Part shown: one piece after another, positions 51,940 to 61,795 of the stretch
Layout: every line of letters starts with the position of its first letter
How positions within the stretch are numbered: the first letter of the stretch is position 1
Assembly: GCA_016288885.1 (NCBI GenBank)
Contig: JAEFAV010000007.1
Coordinates: 78,356-142,355 of the forward strand
Direction of reading: 5' to 3'
DNA from: Saccharofermentans sp.
GTDB taxonomy: Bacteria > Bacillota > Clostridia > Saccharofermentanales > Saccharofermentanaceae
DNA: 64,000 nt
Notes under the pieces: generated by a model
Databases searched by the model: none
The model's input: the letters and a program-made list of their open reading frames with translations, nothing else
What the model was told of the DNA's origin: nothing
Made by a program: the position numbers and the translations under genes

Positions 51940-52386
51940 ATGCATCAGGATAACCCCGAATATTTCCTCGTTGATAAAAGAGTTTTGCCTGAAGTCTTCA
52001 TTAAGGTGATGGAGGTTAAGCAGCGGCTTAACACCGGAGAATCCACTTCGGTAAATGAAGCCGTAAGGAAGACCGGCCTTTCGAGAAGCGCTTATTACAA
52101 GTACAAGGATTCTGTGCTGCCGTTCTATGAGGCGGCAAGCGGCAAGAAGGTAACCTTGCTGCTCTCTGTCGAGAATTTCCAGGGAATCCTGTCTGAGATC
52201 ATCAGGACGATAGCAGAATCACGCGCAAATATTCTGACCATCAATCAGAATATTCCGATCAACGGCCTTGCTGACATTTCGATCTCAATAGAGACCGTGT
52301 CAATGTACGGTACAGTTGACGATATAATCAATGATATCTCCAAGCTCGCGGGCGTGCGCAAATGCATGATCCTGAGCAGGGAATAA
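51940..52386 (+). CDS. ACT domain-containing protein (PheB/UPF0735 family)
   Basis: N-terminal HTH-like segment and C-terminal ACT domain; adjacent to hom. Confidence 0.85.
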   Translation: MHQDNPEYFLVDKRVLPEVFIKVMEVKQRLNTGESTSVNEAVRKTGLSRSAYYKYKDSVLPFYEAASGKKVTLLLSVENFQGILSEIIRTIAESRANILTINQNIPINGLADISISIETVSMYGTVDDIINDISKLAGVRKCMILSRE

Positions 52387-52408
52387 TGAAAGGTAAGGAA
52401 AAGCAGAA

Positions 52409-53596
52409 ATGGCAATCAATGTTGCAATAATGGGTTTCGGCACTGTAGGTTCAGGCGTAGCCGAAACGTTGGATATAAACAAGGATCTTATCACCAAGCG
52501 TGTCGGTGAAGAGATCAATTTAAAGTACATACTCGATATCAGGGATTTCCCTGAGAGCAGATTTGCAGGACTGGTAACTCACAACGCTGATGAGGTTTTC
52601 GACAGCGACATACTAATTGCTGTCGAGACGATAGGCGGAGCTAGGATCGCTTACGAATACACGAAGCGTGCCCTGTCCCTGGGTATCAGCGTCGTAACTT
52701 CAAATAAAGAGCTCGTATCCACGAAGGGTCCAGAACTCCTGAAGATCGCGGCCGAGAACAATTGCTGCTATCTTTTCGAGGCTGCAGTAGGCGGCGGCAT
52801 CCCGATCATTAGACCGCTTTATAAATGCCTTGCAGCCAACAAGATCACAAGGATCGCAGGCATCGTCAATGGTACGACGAACTATATCCTCTCTCAGATG
52901 AAGGATGAGGGGATCGACTTTGATACTGCCCTCAAGCAGGCCAAGGATAACGGTTTTGCAGAAGCTGATCCTTCTGCAGACATCAACGGTATCGATGCGC
53001 AGAGAAAGATCTCTATCCTTTCGACGATCGCAAATGACGGCGATTACATCTCTCCTGACCAGATCTCAGCCGAAGGTATTTCGGCAATTACGACTGACGA
53101 TATGGAATTTGCGGCTTCCATCGGCTGTGATGTTAAGCTCATTGCACTCTATGAATCAGGCGAAGATCTGCCGGTGGTTTATGTCGCGCCTTACCTGGTA
53201 GATAAGAGCAATCTGCTGTATAACGTCGGCGGCGTGTTCAATGCGGTCATGGTCGACGGCAACAGTTTAGGACAGGCAATGTTCTACGGTCAGGGAGCCG
53301 GTACTCTTCCCACGGCATCCGCCGTATGCGGTGATGTCATTGAGGCAGCTCTCGGCAATCCCGCTGAAGCAAGGGCATGGACTGAAAAGAGCGTTAATAT
53401 CACGCCTTACGATGAGATCGCAGCTGATATCGTCATAAGAGCCGATGTTCCCGCTAAGGTCATTGATGCTGCTGAAGGATATGCATGCGAAGTGTTGTCT
53501 GATGAAGCAATCCTCGTAAAGTCCATAAAGCATAAGGACATCGATTCACTGGTCAGCAAGGCTGAAGCCAAGTCCTGGATGCACTATCTCAAATAA
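52409..53596 (+). CDS. hom: Homoserine dehydrogenase
   Basis: MGFGTVGSGVAETL, GGGIPIIRPLYKCLAANKITRIAGIVNGTTNYILSQM. Confidence 0.95.
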   Translation: MAINVAIMGFGTVGSGVAETLDINKDLITKRVGEEINLKYILDIRDFPESRFAGLVTHNADEVFDSDILIAVETIGGARIAYEYTKRALSLGISVVTSNKELVSTKGPELLKIAAENNCCYLFEAAVGGGIPIIRPLYKCLAANKITRIAGIVNGTTNYILSQMKDEGIDFDTALKQAKDNGFAEADPSADINGIDAQRKISILSTIANDGDYISPDQISAEGISAITTDDMEFAASIGCDVKLIALYESGEDLPVVYVAPYLVDKSNLLYNVGGVFNAVMVDGNSLGQAMFYGQGAGTLPTASAVCGDVIEAALGNPAEARAWTEKSVNITPYDEIAADIVIRADVPAKVIDAAEGYACEVLSDEAILVKSIKHKDIDSLVSKAEAKSWMHYLK

Positions 53597-53632
53597 GCAA
53601 AAACGAAATAATAACTTCGGAGGAATAGTTAA

Positions 53633-54886
53633 ATGAAGGTACTCGTAGTAGGCGGCGGCGGAAGAGAGCATGTTATCTGCTGGAAACTCAAGCAGGATCC
53701 CAGGGTAACGGATCTTTACTGCGCTCCCGGTAACGGCGGTATCGCTTCCATCGCTACATGTGTCAATATTAAGGCCACGGATATAGAAGGCATGGTCGAG
53801 TATGCGAAGAAAGAACAGTTTGATCTCGTCTTCGTTGCTCCCGACGATCCGCTCGCAATGGGCATGGTAGATAAGATGGAAGAAGCGGGCCTCAGGAGCT
53901 TCGGTCCCAAGGCTAATGCTGCGATCATCGAAGGCTCAAAGGCTTTTTCCAAGCAGCTCATGAAGAAATATTCGATCCCAACTGCAAAGTATGAGATCTT
54001 CGAAGATGAAAAGGCTGCTCTCGATTATCTTGAGACACAGCCTATGCCTATTGTTATCAAGTGCGACGGTCTTGCATTAGGAAAGGGTGTAATCATTGCC
54101 CAGAACCTCGATGAGGCTAAGCAGGCTGTAAAGGACATGATGGAAGATAAGAAGTTCGGCAGTGCCGGATCTACGATCGTCATCGAAGAATGCATGACAG
54201 GTCCCGAGCTCACAGTCCTTGCTTTTTCTGACGGCAACACCTGTGTCCCGATGGTATCTTCAAGAGACCACAAAAGAGCATATGACCACGATGAAGGTCT
54301 AAACACAGGCGGTATGGGCGCTGTTACACCCGGAGCCGACATGACGGATGAGCTTAAGGCACGCATTCAGAACGAGATAATCACGCCTACAGTCGAAGCG
54401 CTCAAGAAAGAGGGAAGACCGTTTAAGGGTGTCATATATTTCGGACTAATGCTTACACCTGAAGGCCCGAAGGTGGTAGAGTATAACGCTCGTTTCGGAG
54501 ATCCTGAGGCTCAGGCTGTACTGCCCCTCCTCGAAAACAGTCTCCTCGATATAGTCGATGCTGTCATCGACGGCAAGCTCGACCAGGTCGACTTCAAGTG
54601 GAAGAATAAGTGTTCCTGCGTTGTTGTAATGGCTTCCGGCGGATATCCGCAGAGCTATGAAAAGGGCTATGAGATTACAGGTATTGATACCTGCGGCAAA
54701 CTCGTGTTCCAGGCAGGCACCGCGCTTAAGGACGGTAAGCTTGTTACGAGCGGCGGACGCGTTCTCTGCGTATACGATGAGGCAGATACACTTGACGAGG
54801 CTATCGACGGCGCATACGAAGGCGTCGCGAAGATCTCCTTCAAGGACATGCATTTCCGTCACGATATCGGAAGGACACTCGGATAA
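53633..54886 (+). CDS. purD: Phosphoribosylamine-glycine ligase
   Basis: VVGGGGREHVICWKL, CAPGNGGIA, GVIYFGLMLTPEGPKVVEYNARFGDPEAQAVLPLL. Confidence 0.97.
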   Translation: MKVLVVGGGGREHVICWKLKQDPRVTDLYCAPGNGGIASIATCVNIKATDIEGMVEYAKKEQFDLVFVAPDDPLAMGMVDKMEEAGLRSFGPKANAAIIEGSKAFSKQLMKKYSIPTAKYEIFEDEKAALDYLETQPMPIVIKCDGLALGKGVIIAQNLDEAKQAVKDMMEDKKFGSAGSTIVIEECMTGPELTVLAFSDGNTCVPMVSSRDHKRAYDHDEGLNTGGMGAVTPGADMTDELKARIQNEIITPTVEALKKEGRPFKGVIYFGLMLTPEGPKVVEYNARFGDPEAQAVLPLLENSLLDIVDAVIDGKLDQVDFKWKNKCSCVVVMASGGYPQSYEKGYEITGIDTCGKLVFQAGTALKDGKLVTSGGRVLCVYDEADTLDEAIDGAYEGVAKISFKDMHFRHDIGRTLG

Positions 54887-54889
54887 TAA

Positions 54890-56110
54890 ATGAGGATCGG
54901 TATCTACGGAGGATCGTTCGATCCGGTTCACAACGGTCATATAGCAATGATAAGATCCGCTTTAAAAAGCGGATTTATCGATTGTGTGATCATAATCCCT
55001 TCGGTCCGCAATTCCTTTAAACTCTATGCCAACAAACTCCCGCCTCCGTACCGTCTTTACATGATGAAGGAGACGGTGGATGGTCTTGGACTAAAGAACT
55101 GCTATGTAAGTGATATCGAATACGATATTGAAGGTGTCAGCTATACTGCGGTCGTGCTTGCAAAGCTTACTTCAGATGAATACATCAGGGCTTTCCTTGC
55201 CGAGAACGGCGTTAAGCGCAAGAAAGCAGAAGAACACCATGAATTCTTCTGGATCATGGGTTCTGACACTTTAGGCACTTTCGAGACGTGGTATAAGCCG
55301 GGTGAGATCCTTAATTACGTGACTCTTCTTGCGGCAGTAAGGCCCGGTGATGATACAGACATTGATAAGGCCAAAGTTTCGATCGAAAAGAATCTCGGAG
55401 GCAGGGTAGAGATTTTCAGGCTTAACGGCGTTGAATGTTCATCTTCTGAGATAACAGACAGTGGTGATTTCTCGGAGGTTCCGGAACCTGCGGTTGAGTT
55501 TATAAAACGGCACGCTCTTTATACAGAAAACACAAGGCTTACGGGCGTTTCTGACGAAGCAAGGAAACAGTTTTTCGAATACTCTGTATGGATGCACCAT
55601 TATCTTGGCGCTAAGAGGCTTCTTCATACGCTCAATGTTGGATATCTTTCTGCGCATCTTGCGGGTCTTTACGGCGCAGACAAGGATAAGGCCCTGATAG
55701 CAGGCGCTCTGCATGATTGTGCAAAGGAGCTTCCTCTTGATCAGCAGCTTGAGATGGCGAAAAGATATACTGGCGATCTGTTCACGGAAAAGAAGATAAT
55801 CCATTCATCTGCCGGAGCGACTTTTGCAAAAGAGGAACTTGGAATCGATGACAGTGAGATCCTTGATGCGATCTGTTATCACACGACCGGAAGAGGCGGA
55901 ATATCCGTTCTGGAGAAGATAGTCTATCTTGCCGATAAGATCGAGCCGGCAAGAAACTATATGGACCTGGCGCCTATCAGGGAAGCCGCAGAGAAGGACC
56001 TCGACAGTGCCGTGCGCATGACTGCCGTAGCCATAAAGGACAAATTCGTGTCGCAGGGAAGAGAGATCCATCCCGTTACGGCAAAGATGATGGAAGAGCT
56101 TGGAATATAG
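54890..56110 (+). CDS. nadD: Nicotinate-nucleotide adenylyltransferase fused to YqeK-like HD phosphohydrolase
   Basis: N-terminal GIYGGSFDPVHNGHIAM; C-terminal HD domain LIAGALHDCAKELPLDQQLEMA...ICYHTTGRGGISVLEKIVYLADKIEPAR. Confidence 0.93.
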   Translation: MRIGIYGGSFDPVHNGHIAMIRSALKSGFIDCVIIIPSVRNSFKLYANKLPPPYRLYMMKETVDGLGLKNCYVSDIEYDIEGVSYTAVVLAKLTSDEYIRAFLAENGVKRKKAEEHHEFFWIMGSDTLGTFETWYKPGEILNYVTLLAAVRPGDDTDIDKAKVSIEKNLGGRVEIFRLNGVECSSSEITDSGDFSEVPEPAVEFIKRHALYTENTRLTGVSDEARKQFFEYSVWMHHYLGAKRLLHTLNVGYLSAHLAGLYGADKDKALIAGALHDCAKELPLDQQLEMAKRYTGDLFTEKKIIHSSAGATFAKEELGIDDSEILDAICYHTTGRGGISVLEKIVYLADKIEPARNYMDLAPIREAAEKDLDSAVRMTAVAIKDKFVSQGREIHPVTAKMMEELGI

Positions 56111-56189
56111 TACGCAAATATCTTCACTCTCGCTTTAAGGTATTTGTTTGTGTGATATACTAAAAACATTAGAAATCCAAAGGAGATAC

Positions 56190-56537
56190 ATGATGGACAC
56201 AAAAGAATTAGCCGCTAAGATAACCGATATACTTGATTCCAAGAAGGGTATCGACATTGAGACGATAGATCTGACCGGGAAGACGGTTCTCGCAGATTAT
56301 TTCGTTCTTGCAAGCGGTAATTCCACTACTCAGATCAAGTCTTTGGCAGATGAAGTCGAGTATGTTCTTAAGAAAGATTACAACATCGTTCCCGATCACA
56401 TCGAAGGCCGTTCCGGAGATAAGTGGATCCTGTTGGATTACAAGGATGTTGTTGTTCATGTTATGGGCAGGGAAGAGCGCGAGAATTACAATATCGAAAA
56501 GTTCTGGGAGACCAAGCGCAGAGAAGGCGAAGCATAA
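56190..56537 (+). CDS. rsfS: Ribosomal silencing factor RsfS
   Basis: DYFVLASGNSTTQIKSLADEVEY and EGRSGDKWILLDYKDVVVHVM; SD aaggag; start 56190 preferred. Confidence 0.94.
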   Translation: MMDTKELAAKITDILDSKKGIDIETIDLTGKTVLADYFVLASGNSTTQIKSLADEVEYVLKKDYNIVPDHIEGRSGDKWILLDYKDVVVHVMGREERENYNIEKFWETKRREGEA

Positions 56538-56567
56538 CGGGATAATTATTTAAAAGTAATGTTCAGG

Positions 56568-56604
56568 ACCGGCAGGGATCATCCTTGTCGGTTTTGTCGT
56601 ATTT
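56568..56604 (+). terminator. Putative terminator after rsfS
   Basis: ACCGGCAGGGA-TCA-TCCTTGTCGGT followed by TTTGTCGTATTTT. Confidence 0.6.
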
Positions 56605-56645
56605 TGTCGGAAAAAACCGACAAGGAGCGGTGATATGCTTTCTCT
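56586..56645 (+). promoter_or_regulatory. Putative comEA promoter with three TGTCG direct repeats
   Basis: TTGTCGGTTTTGTCGTATTTTGTCGGAAAAAACCGACAAGGAGCGGTGATATGCT; TATGCT 29 nt after third repeat, as in the Tad promoter. Confidence 0.55.
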
Positions 56646-57362
56646 ATGTTGAAGAAGAGCACGACCAGAAAAATCAAGAGCATGATCTATCCGTTGGCAT
56701 TCATTCTGATCATTCTGCTGAGTGCCTTGTATAAACTTGTGTTCAGGGGTGACGGCTCGTTTTCGGTTCGTGCTTTTAAGAGCGGGAAGATTGCCTCGGT
56801 TACTGAGGTCTCTTCGTCTGAAAATGTTATGCCGCAGAATTCTTCGCCCGCTGATACTTATGTGCCGGAGCCTTCTGAGACCGTTCAGTTCATCAGCATT
56901 TACATCTGCGGGGAAGTTAAAAATCCGGGGATCTACGATGCTCCGAAAGGAGTAATGCTCAATGACATTATCGAAGACGCAGGCGGTCTTACCAAAGATG
57001 CCTCGGTAAACAACATTAATCTTGTTTACCAGATCACGAACAATATGTCGATCTATATTCCGTCACGGGAAGAGATATCACATGGCTTTACGGGCGGGGA
57101 TATTATCCGTCAGGACGGTGTCTATGTCTGGGGCAGCTCTTCGGGAGGAACATCTGACACGGGAACCGGCACCATTATGGTCAATATCAACACTGCGTCG
57201 GAAGATGAACTGAAGAGCCTTCCGGGCATAGGCGACGTGACTGCCCGGGCAATCGTAGATTACAGGAAGGACACGCCTTTTGATTCGACTGAAGACATCA
57301 AGAATGTGACCGGTATCGGTGATGCGAAATATAACAGGATCAAGGATTACATCTGTGTCTGA
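56646..57362 (+). CDS. comEA: ComEA-like DNA-binding/uptake protein (SLBB plus helix-hairpin-helix)
   Basis: N-terminal TM; IYICGEVKNPGIYDAPKGVMLNDIIEDAGG; VNINTASEDELKSLPGIGDVTARAIVDYRK. Confidence 0.92.
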   Translation: MLKKSTTRKIKSMIYPLAFILIILLSALYKLVFRGDGSFSVRAFKSGKIASVTEVSSSENVMPQNSSPADTYVPEPSETVQFISIYICGEVKNPGIYDAPKGVMLNDIIEDAGGLTKDASVNNINLVYQITNNMSIYIPSREEISHGFTGGDIIRQDGVYVWGSSSGGTSDTGTGTIMVNINTASEDELKSLPGIGDVTARAIVDYRKDTPFDSTEDIKNVTGIGDAKYNRIKDYICV

Positions 57363-58355
57363 TCAGGTATAACCGTAAAGGCCTCTGACGCTTACTTCAC
57401 CGCTTTTCAGATCTTCGACGGAACCGTCAGCGAATTCCACTTTCAGGGAGAAGTCATCATTGATCGAAATGGCAGTGCCTGTGCGTCCCTGACCGTTTTC
57501 GGCCATGCGCGGGTATGCCGTGATCATGCTTCCCGTTGTGATATTCAGATCACGGTACCGGTCAAGATAATAAGATGATCCCGGCCAGTCAGAGGCAAGC
57601 TTATCCATTGATCTTATTATCTCTGAAGCGAGTTTTGCCCGGATAAACTTCATGCCGCCGTTCTCGATAGAGATCGAAGTGGCGATTTCTGATATCTCTG
57701 GCGGAAATTCTGATTCATTGACGTTAACGCCGATGCCTATGATGCAGGTATCGATAAAGCCGCTCTCGCCCTCGACGGACACTTCCGTAAGGATCCCGCA
57801 TATCTTTTTCCTGTTCATGAGAAGGTCATTGACCCATTTGATCTGCGTATCAAAGCCATAGGCGTTCTTGATCGCATCAGCTACAGCCACGGCGGTCCAG
57901 CTGGTAAGATCGGAAATCTTATCAAAGCCTGACTCCGGCTTAAACAGGTAAGACAGATAGACTCCTGCTCCGGACGGCGAGGCAAAGCTTCTTCCGCGCC
58001 TGCCTTTGCCGCCGGTCTGATGGTCGGCTATCACTACGGTGCCTGACACGGCACCCTCGGAGGCAAGGCTCTTCAGGACATTGTTTGTCGAGTCGACGGA
58101 ATCAAAATATAAGAGGTTTTCAGCTCTTGTATCGGGAAGAAGGGCTGATATTGAGCCTTTTGAAAGAAGATCAGGGCTGTTTTTTAGGAGATAACCCTTG
58201 TTCGTGGAGGACGTTATCTCGTAGCCGTCCTCTCTGAGGGCTTTGACGGCAGTGTTGACGGCGGCACGTGAGACACCGAGCTTATGACTTATCGTCTCCC
58301 CGGAAATGTAATCGTTTTCTCTTAAAATAAGCTTCAGCACGTCGTCTTTAAGCAT
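57363..58355 (-). CDS. birA: Bifunctional biotin-[acetyl-CoA-carboxylase] ligase / repressor BirA
   Basis: N-terminal winged HTH; FDSVDSTNNVLKSLA, HQTGGKGRRGRSFASPSGAGVYLSYL, IKWVNDLLMNRKKICGILTE; start at MLKDDVLKLIL preferred. Confidence 0.93.
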   Translation of the reverse strand: MLKDDVLKLILRENDYISGETISHKLGVSRAAVNTAVKALREDGYEITSSTNKGYLLKNSPDLLSKGSISALLPDTRAENLLYFDSVDSTNNVLKSLASEGAVSGTVVIADHQTGGKGRRGRSFASPSGAGVYLSYLFKPESGFDKISDLTSWTAVAVADAIKNAYGFDTQIKWVNDLLMNRKKICGILTEVSVEGESGFIDTCIIGIGVNVNESEFPPEISEIATSISIENGGMKFIRAKLASEIIRSMDKLASDWPGSSYYLDRYRDLNITTGSMITAYPRMAENGQGRTGTAISINDDFSLKVEFADGSVEDLKSGEVSVRGLYGYT

Positions 58356-58491
58356 TTTCGGGCTGTTCTCCTTCTGTTTGCATAAAAATAACACTTTCGA
58401 TTTCTCTTTTTTAAAAAATAATAACACTTTGATTTGATTGTGCGGTAAAATACTATTGGTAAGGTGCATAATTTAATAAACAAGGGTGACC

Positions 58492-60252
58492 ATGGGTATC
58501 TATTCGACTATTCTGGCTTCAGTAATGATTCTCAGTATGCTTTCCACGTTCGCGCTCGTACTCTTTTCGAGACGGGGCTCGAACACTCTTGAGATACTCA
58601 TTTCCGTTTGCGTCATGTTAAGCAATATCGGCTACTTTATCCTTTCATGCTCCAGGAATCTTCAGGAGGCCGTCCTTGCTAATTCATTATCCTATCTCGG
58701 TGGAGTATTCCTTCCGCTCCTCATCGTTTATGTGCTTATTGACTGTTCTGATTCGAAGATCCCGACATGGTTCTCGATCACCATTCTTCTTATCAATATA
58801 GTTATCTTCCTGTCGACAATGGTTACCGACAGATTGCCGTTCTTTTATTCATCAATAAAATTCATTCAGGGTGATCCGTCCCAGCTTATCAAAGAACCCG
58901 GTACGATATATTACATAAGGTATATCGTGTTGGCGGTTGAGGTAGGTCTGGCGGCGTTCTTTACCATCCTGACTTATCTCGGCAAGAGAAATGCTTCCTT
59001 CAGGATCATGATGATCTATGCCGGTTCGTTGTTAGGTGTTATGCTCGTATATCTTGCAAGGCGCATCTTCAATATGAAGTACGATCTTGTCCCGTTCTTC
59101 TATCTTGTCTGCACTTTGATCCTTGACTATGTTGTCGCCAGATCGACGATATATAATGTTACATTGAGCGTCCAGGAGAAGATAGATGAGCTGAGTACAT
59201 ACGGTTATCTTGTTTTCGACAGGAAGTTCAGATATGTGGGAAGTAACCCTGCCAGCGAAAAGTATTTCCCCGAGATAAAGAATGTAAGAATCGATTCGAA
59301 GATCATTGCAAAAGACTATGCAATGAAGCAGCTCCTCAAGTGGGTCATCAAGAATGCTACCGAATCTGCAGAGGCAAAGAAGACCCAGGGTAAGTTCAAG
59401 ACAGAGATCACAATTAACGATAAGAGCCCGAGCGAAAGAAGATATCTGGAGTGCGAGATGAGCTTTATCCATTTCGGATGGGATAATCACGTTTCCGGTT
59501 ACCTTGTCGAGCTCAATGATGTTACAGAGCAGCATAACATGATCGAGACCATGAGCTGGAAGGGTGAGTCTTTGAGGCGTGAAGCCGAGAAGCAGGCAAA
59601 GAGGGCAAAATCGATGCAGATGTCCACCATTCTCGGAATGGCAGCCATGATCGAGTCCCGTGACAACTCCACCGGAGGTCACATCAACAGAACGTCCGAG
59701 TGTGTTGCTCTCTTTGTTAACCGCCTGCGCCAATTGAAAGACGACTATAACATGAGTGAGAGCTATTGGGATGCCGTTATCAACGCAGCTCCTCTCCACG
59801 ATCTGGGTAAGATCACAGTTGATGATGCTATCTTACGAAAGCCTACCGGTCTTACCGATGACGAATATAACCAGATGAAAGAGCATGCCGCCAATGGTGC
59901 GAAGATCATGGAGAAGGTCCTTGAAGACGTTGATGACAAGGAGTTCGTCAGTGTTGCTACCAACGTTGCCCATTATCATCATGAGAAATATAACGGTACG
60001 GGTTATCCGGACAGGTTAAGAGGCGAGAACATTCCTTTCGAGGCCAGGATAATGGCCCTTGCCGATGTATTTGATGCTCTTGCAAGCCGCAGATATTATA
60101 AGGAACCGATGTCTTATGACGAGGCGTTTGAGATCATAAGACAGGAGTTGGGACACCATTTCGATCCTCATCTCGGACGCATTTTCATATCGCTTAAGAG
60201 TGAGATCATTCTTCTTTACGAGTCATTCGAATCTACTGACTACGCAAGATAA
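58492..60252 (+). CDS. HD-GYP domain protein with N-terminal 7TM sensor and PAS-like region
   Basis: Multi-TM N-terminus; HDLGKITVDDAILRKPTGLTDDEYNQMKEH and HHEKYNGTGYPDRLRGENIPFEARIMALADVFDAL. Confidence 0.92.
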   Translation: MGIYSTILASVMILSMLSTFALVLFSRRGSNTLEILISVCVMLSNIGYFILSCSRNLQEAVLANSLSYLGGVFLPLLIVYVLIDCSDSKIPTWFSITILLINIVIFLSTMVTDRLPFFYSSIKFIQGDPSQLIKEPGTIYYIRYIVLAVEVGLAAFFTILTYLGKRNASFRIMMIYAGSLLGVMLVYLARRIFNMKYDLVPFFYLVCTLILDYVVARSTIYNVTLSVQEKIDELSTYGYLVFDRKFRYVGSNPASEKYFPEIKNVRIDSKIIAKDYAMKQLLKWVIKNATESAEAKKTQGKFKTEITINDKSPSERRYLECEMSFIHFGWDNHVSGYLVELNDVTEQHNMIETMSWKGESLRREAEKQAKRAKSMQMSTILGMAAMIESRDNSTGGHINRTSECVALFVNRLRQLKDDYNMSESYWDAVINAAPLHDLGKITVDDAILRKPTGLTDDEYNQMKEHAANGAKIMEKVLEDVDDKEFVSVATNVAHYHHEKYNGTGYPDRLRGENIPFEARIMALADVFDALASRRYYKEPMSYDEAFEIIRQELGHHFDPHLGRIFISLKSEIILLYESFESTDYAR

Positions 60253-60254
60253 GA

Positions 60255-61616
60255 TCATTCTTCGGGTTTGTCGTTGATTATGTTCCTGACCCACTTATAC
60301 TTCCGGTAATGTATGAAGACAGCCGGAAGTTTTATTATCTCATCCAGATTTAAAAGGAAGTAAACGACCATTACAGGCCAGTTCAGTACGAAAGCCGAAA
60401 TGAAGCCGACAGGTACTATGAAGGCCCACATCGTCAGGGTATCGCAGATGAATCCGAACTTGGTATCACCTCCGGCAGAGAAGATGCCGCCGATAAGGGT
60501 GGAGTTGATCGATCTTCCGAGAATGTAATAGCTGCACATCAGGAGCATGATGAACAGGTAATGCTCGGCCTGCTCCGTAAGATTAGTGAAGTTGGTGATC
60601 AGAGGCGCAGATGCCGCAACGATCAGTCCGAGGATAATGCCTGAGATTATGGTGATCTTAAAGAGCTTGTCTCCATACGACTTGGCAATGTCAAGATTGC
60701 CTGCGCCGAGTTCGTTTCCGATGACGATCACGCTTCCGCTGGCTATTGCATAACAGAGACATGATGCAAGGTCTTTTACTATTGCGGCAATACCGTTTGC
60801 AGATGCCGCGTCAGTACCGAGGTGTCCCATAATTATTGTTATCATGGCAAAGCCGAAGCCCCAGAGCAGCTGGTTCAGGAGGAAGGGAAGAGAATACTTC
60901 GAGAACCTCTTCCTGAATTCTTTATCCACATGGAAAACATTGCTGATCCTGAGCCTGAATGAAGTCAGCTTGAGGTTGAAGAACAGGCAGAGGAGAAAGC
61001 CCGTGAGATTTGAGATAGTGGTGGCGAGAGCTGCTCCGGAGATTCCCATTTCCGGTGCTCCGAAAAGACCGAAGATGAATACCGCATTCAGAAATATATT
61101 GAGGAAAACGATAACGATGCTGGCTACCGTGCACTGCTTGACGAAACCAACGTTCTTAAGGAGCGTCTCGTAGATCATGGTGAGCGTCATGAAGACATAT
61201 GAGAAGGAAGCAAACCTTAAGTAAGGTACGCCGCCTTCGATTAATTCAGGCACGTCAGTGAAAACGTTCATCGTAGCAGCCGGTGCGAACATTGCGCAGC
61301 TGAAGAATACGATCATGACGGGGAGTGAGAGTGCGAACATGTAGCCGAAGAGCTTCTCTATCGATTTGGTGTCGCCTTTACCCCAATACTGTGCGGCGAA
61401 AATACCTCCTCCGGCTGTGATAGCGTAGGTGAAAAGAGACATTACAAAAGGAACCTGTGTAGCAAGTGATACAGAGGTCATGGCTTCCTGCGAGAGGAAG
61501 AGCAGCATTATTGCATCCGATACCGGGACGAGCGCAAATACAAAGTACTGCAATGTCATCGGCAGTATCAGAGAGATAAGCTTTTTTCTGAATGTCGTAT
61601 CTTTTACCTGTTCCAT
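60255..61616 (-). CDS. MATE family efflux transporter
   Basis: 12-TM pattern; MSVSLATQVPF..., VGFVKQCTVASIVIVFLNIFLNAVFIFG. Confidence 0.92.
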   Translation of the reverse strand: MEQVKDTTFRKKLISLILPMTLQYFVFALVPVSDAIMLLFLSQEAMTSVSLATQVPFVMSLFTYAITAGGGIFAAQYWGKGDTKSIEKLFGYMFALSLPVMIVFFSCAMFAPAATMNVFTDVPELIEGGVPYLRFASFSYVFMTLTMIYETLLKNVGFVKQCTVASIVIVFLNIFLNAVFIFGLFGAPEMGISGAALATTISNLTGFLLCLFFNLKLTSFRLRISNVFHVDKEFRKRFSKYSLPFLLNQLLWGFGFAMITIIMGHLGTDAASANGIAAIVKDLASCLCYAIASGSVIVIGNELGAGNLDIAKSYGDKLFKITIISGIILGLIVAASAPLITNFTNLTEQAEHYLFIMLLMCSYYILGRSINSTLIGGIFSAGGDTKFGFICDTLTMWAFIVPVGFISAFVLNWPVMVVYFLLNLDEIIKLPAVFIHYRKYKWVRNIINDKPEE

Positions 61617-61795
61617 ATTTATATAAATAACAAAATCATCCTATTTAACCGGCAGACAGGCATTTTACTCCGAAAGGATAATAAAATCAATTGTTCCGTT
61701 ATGGTTATAACTTGCATAAGTGTTATGTATAAGTGATAATTTTCCGTAATCTTTGATTGTTTTATGCGTTGTTTTCGAAAAAGGGGATAAAGATC

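Noticed and set aside
59032-59799. 255-aa minus-strand ORF within the HD-GYP gene
   Set aside because: Shadow ORF antisense to conserved catalytic region.
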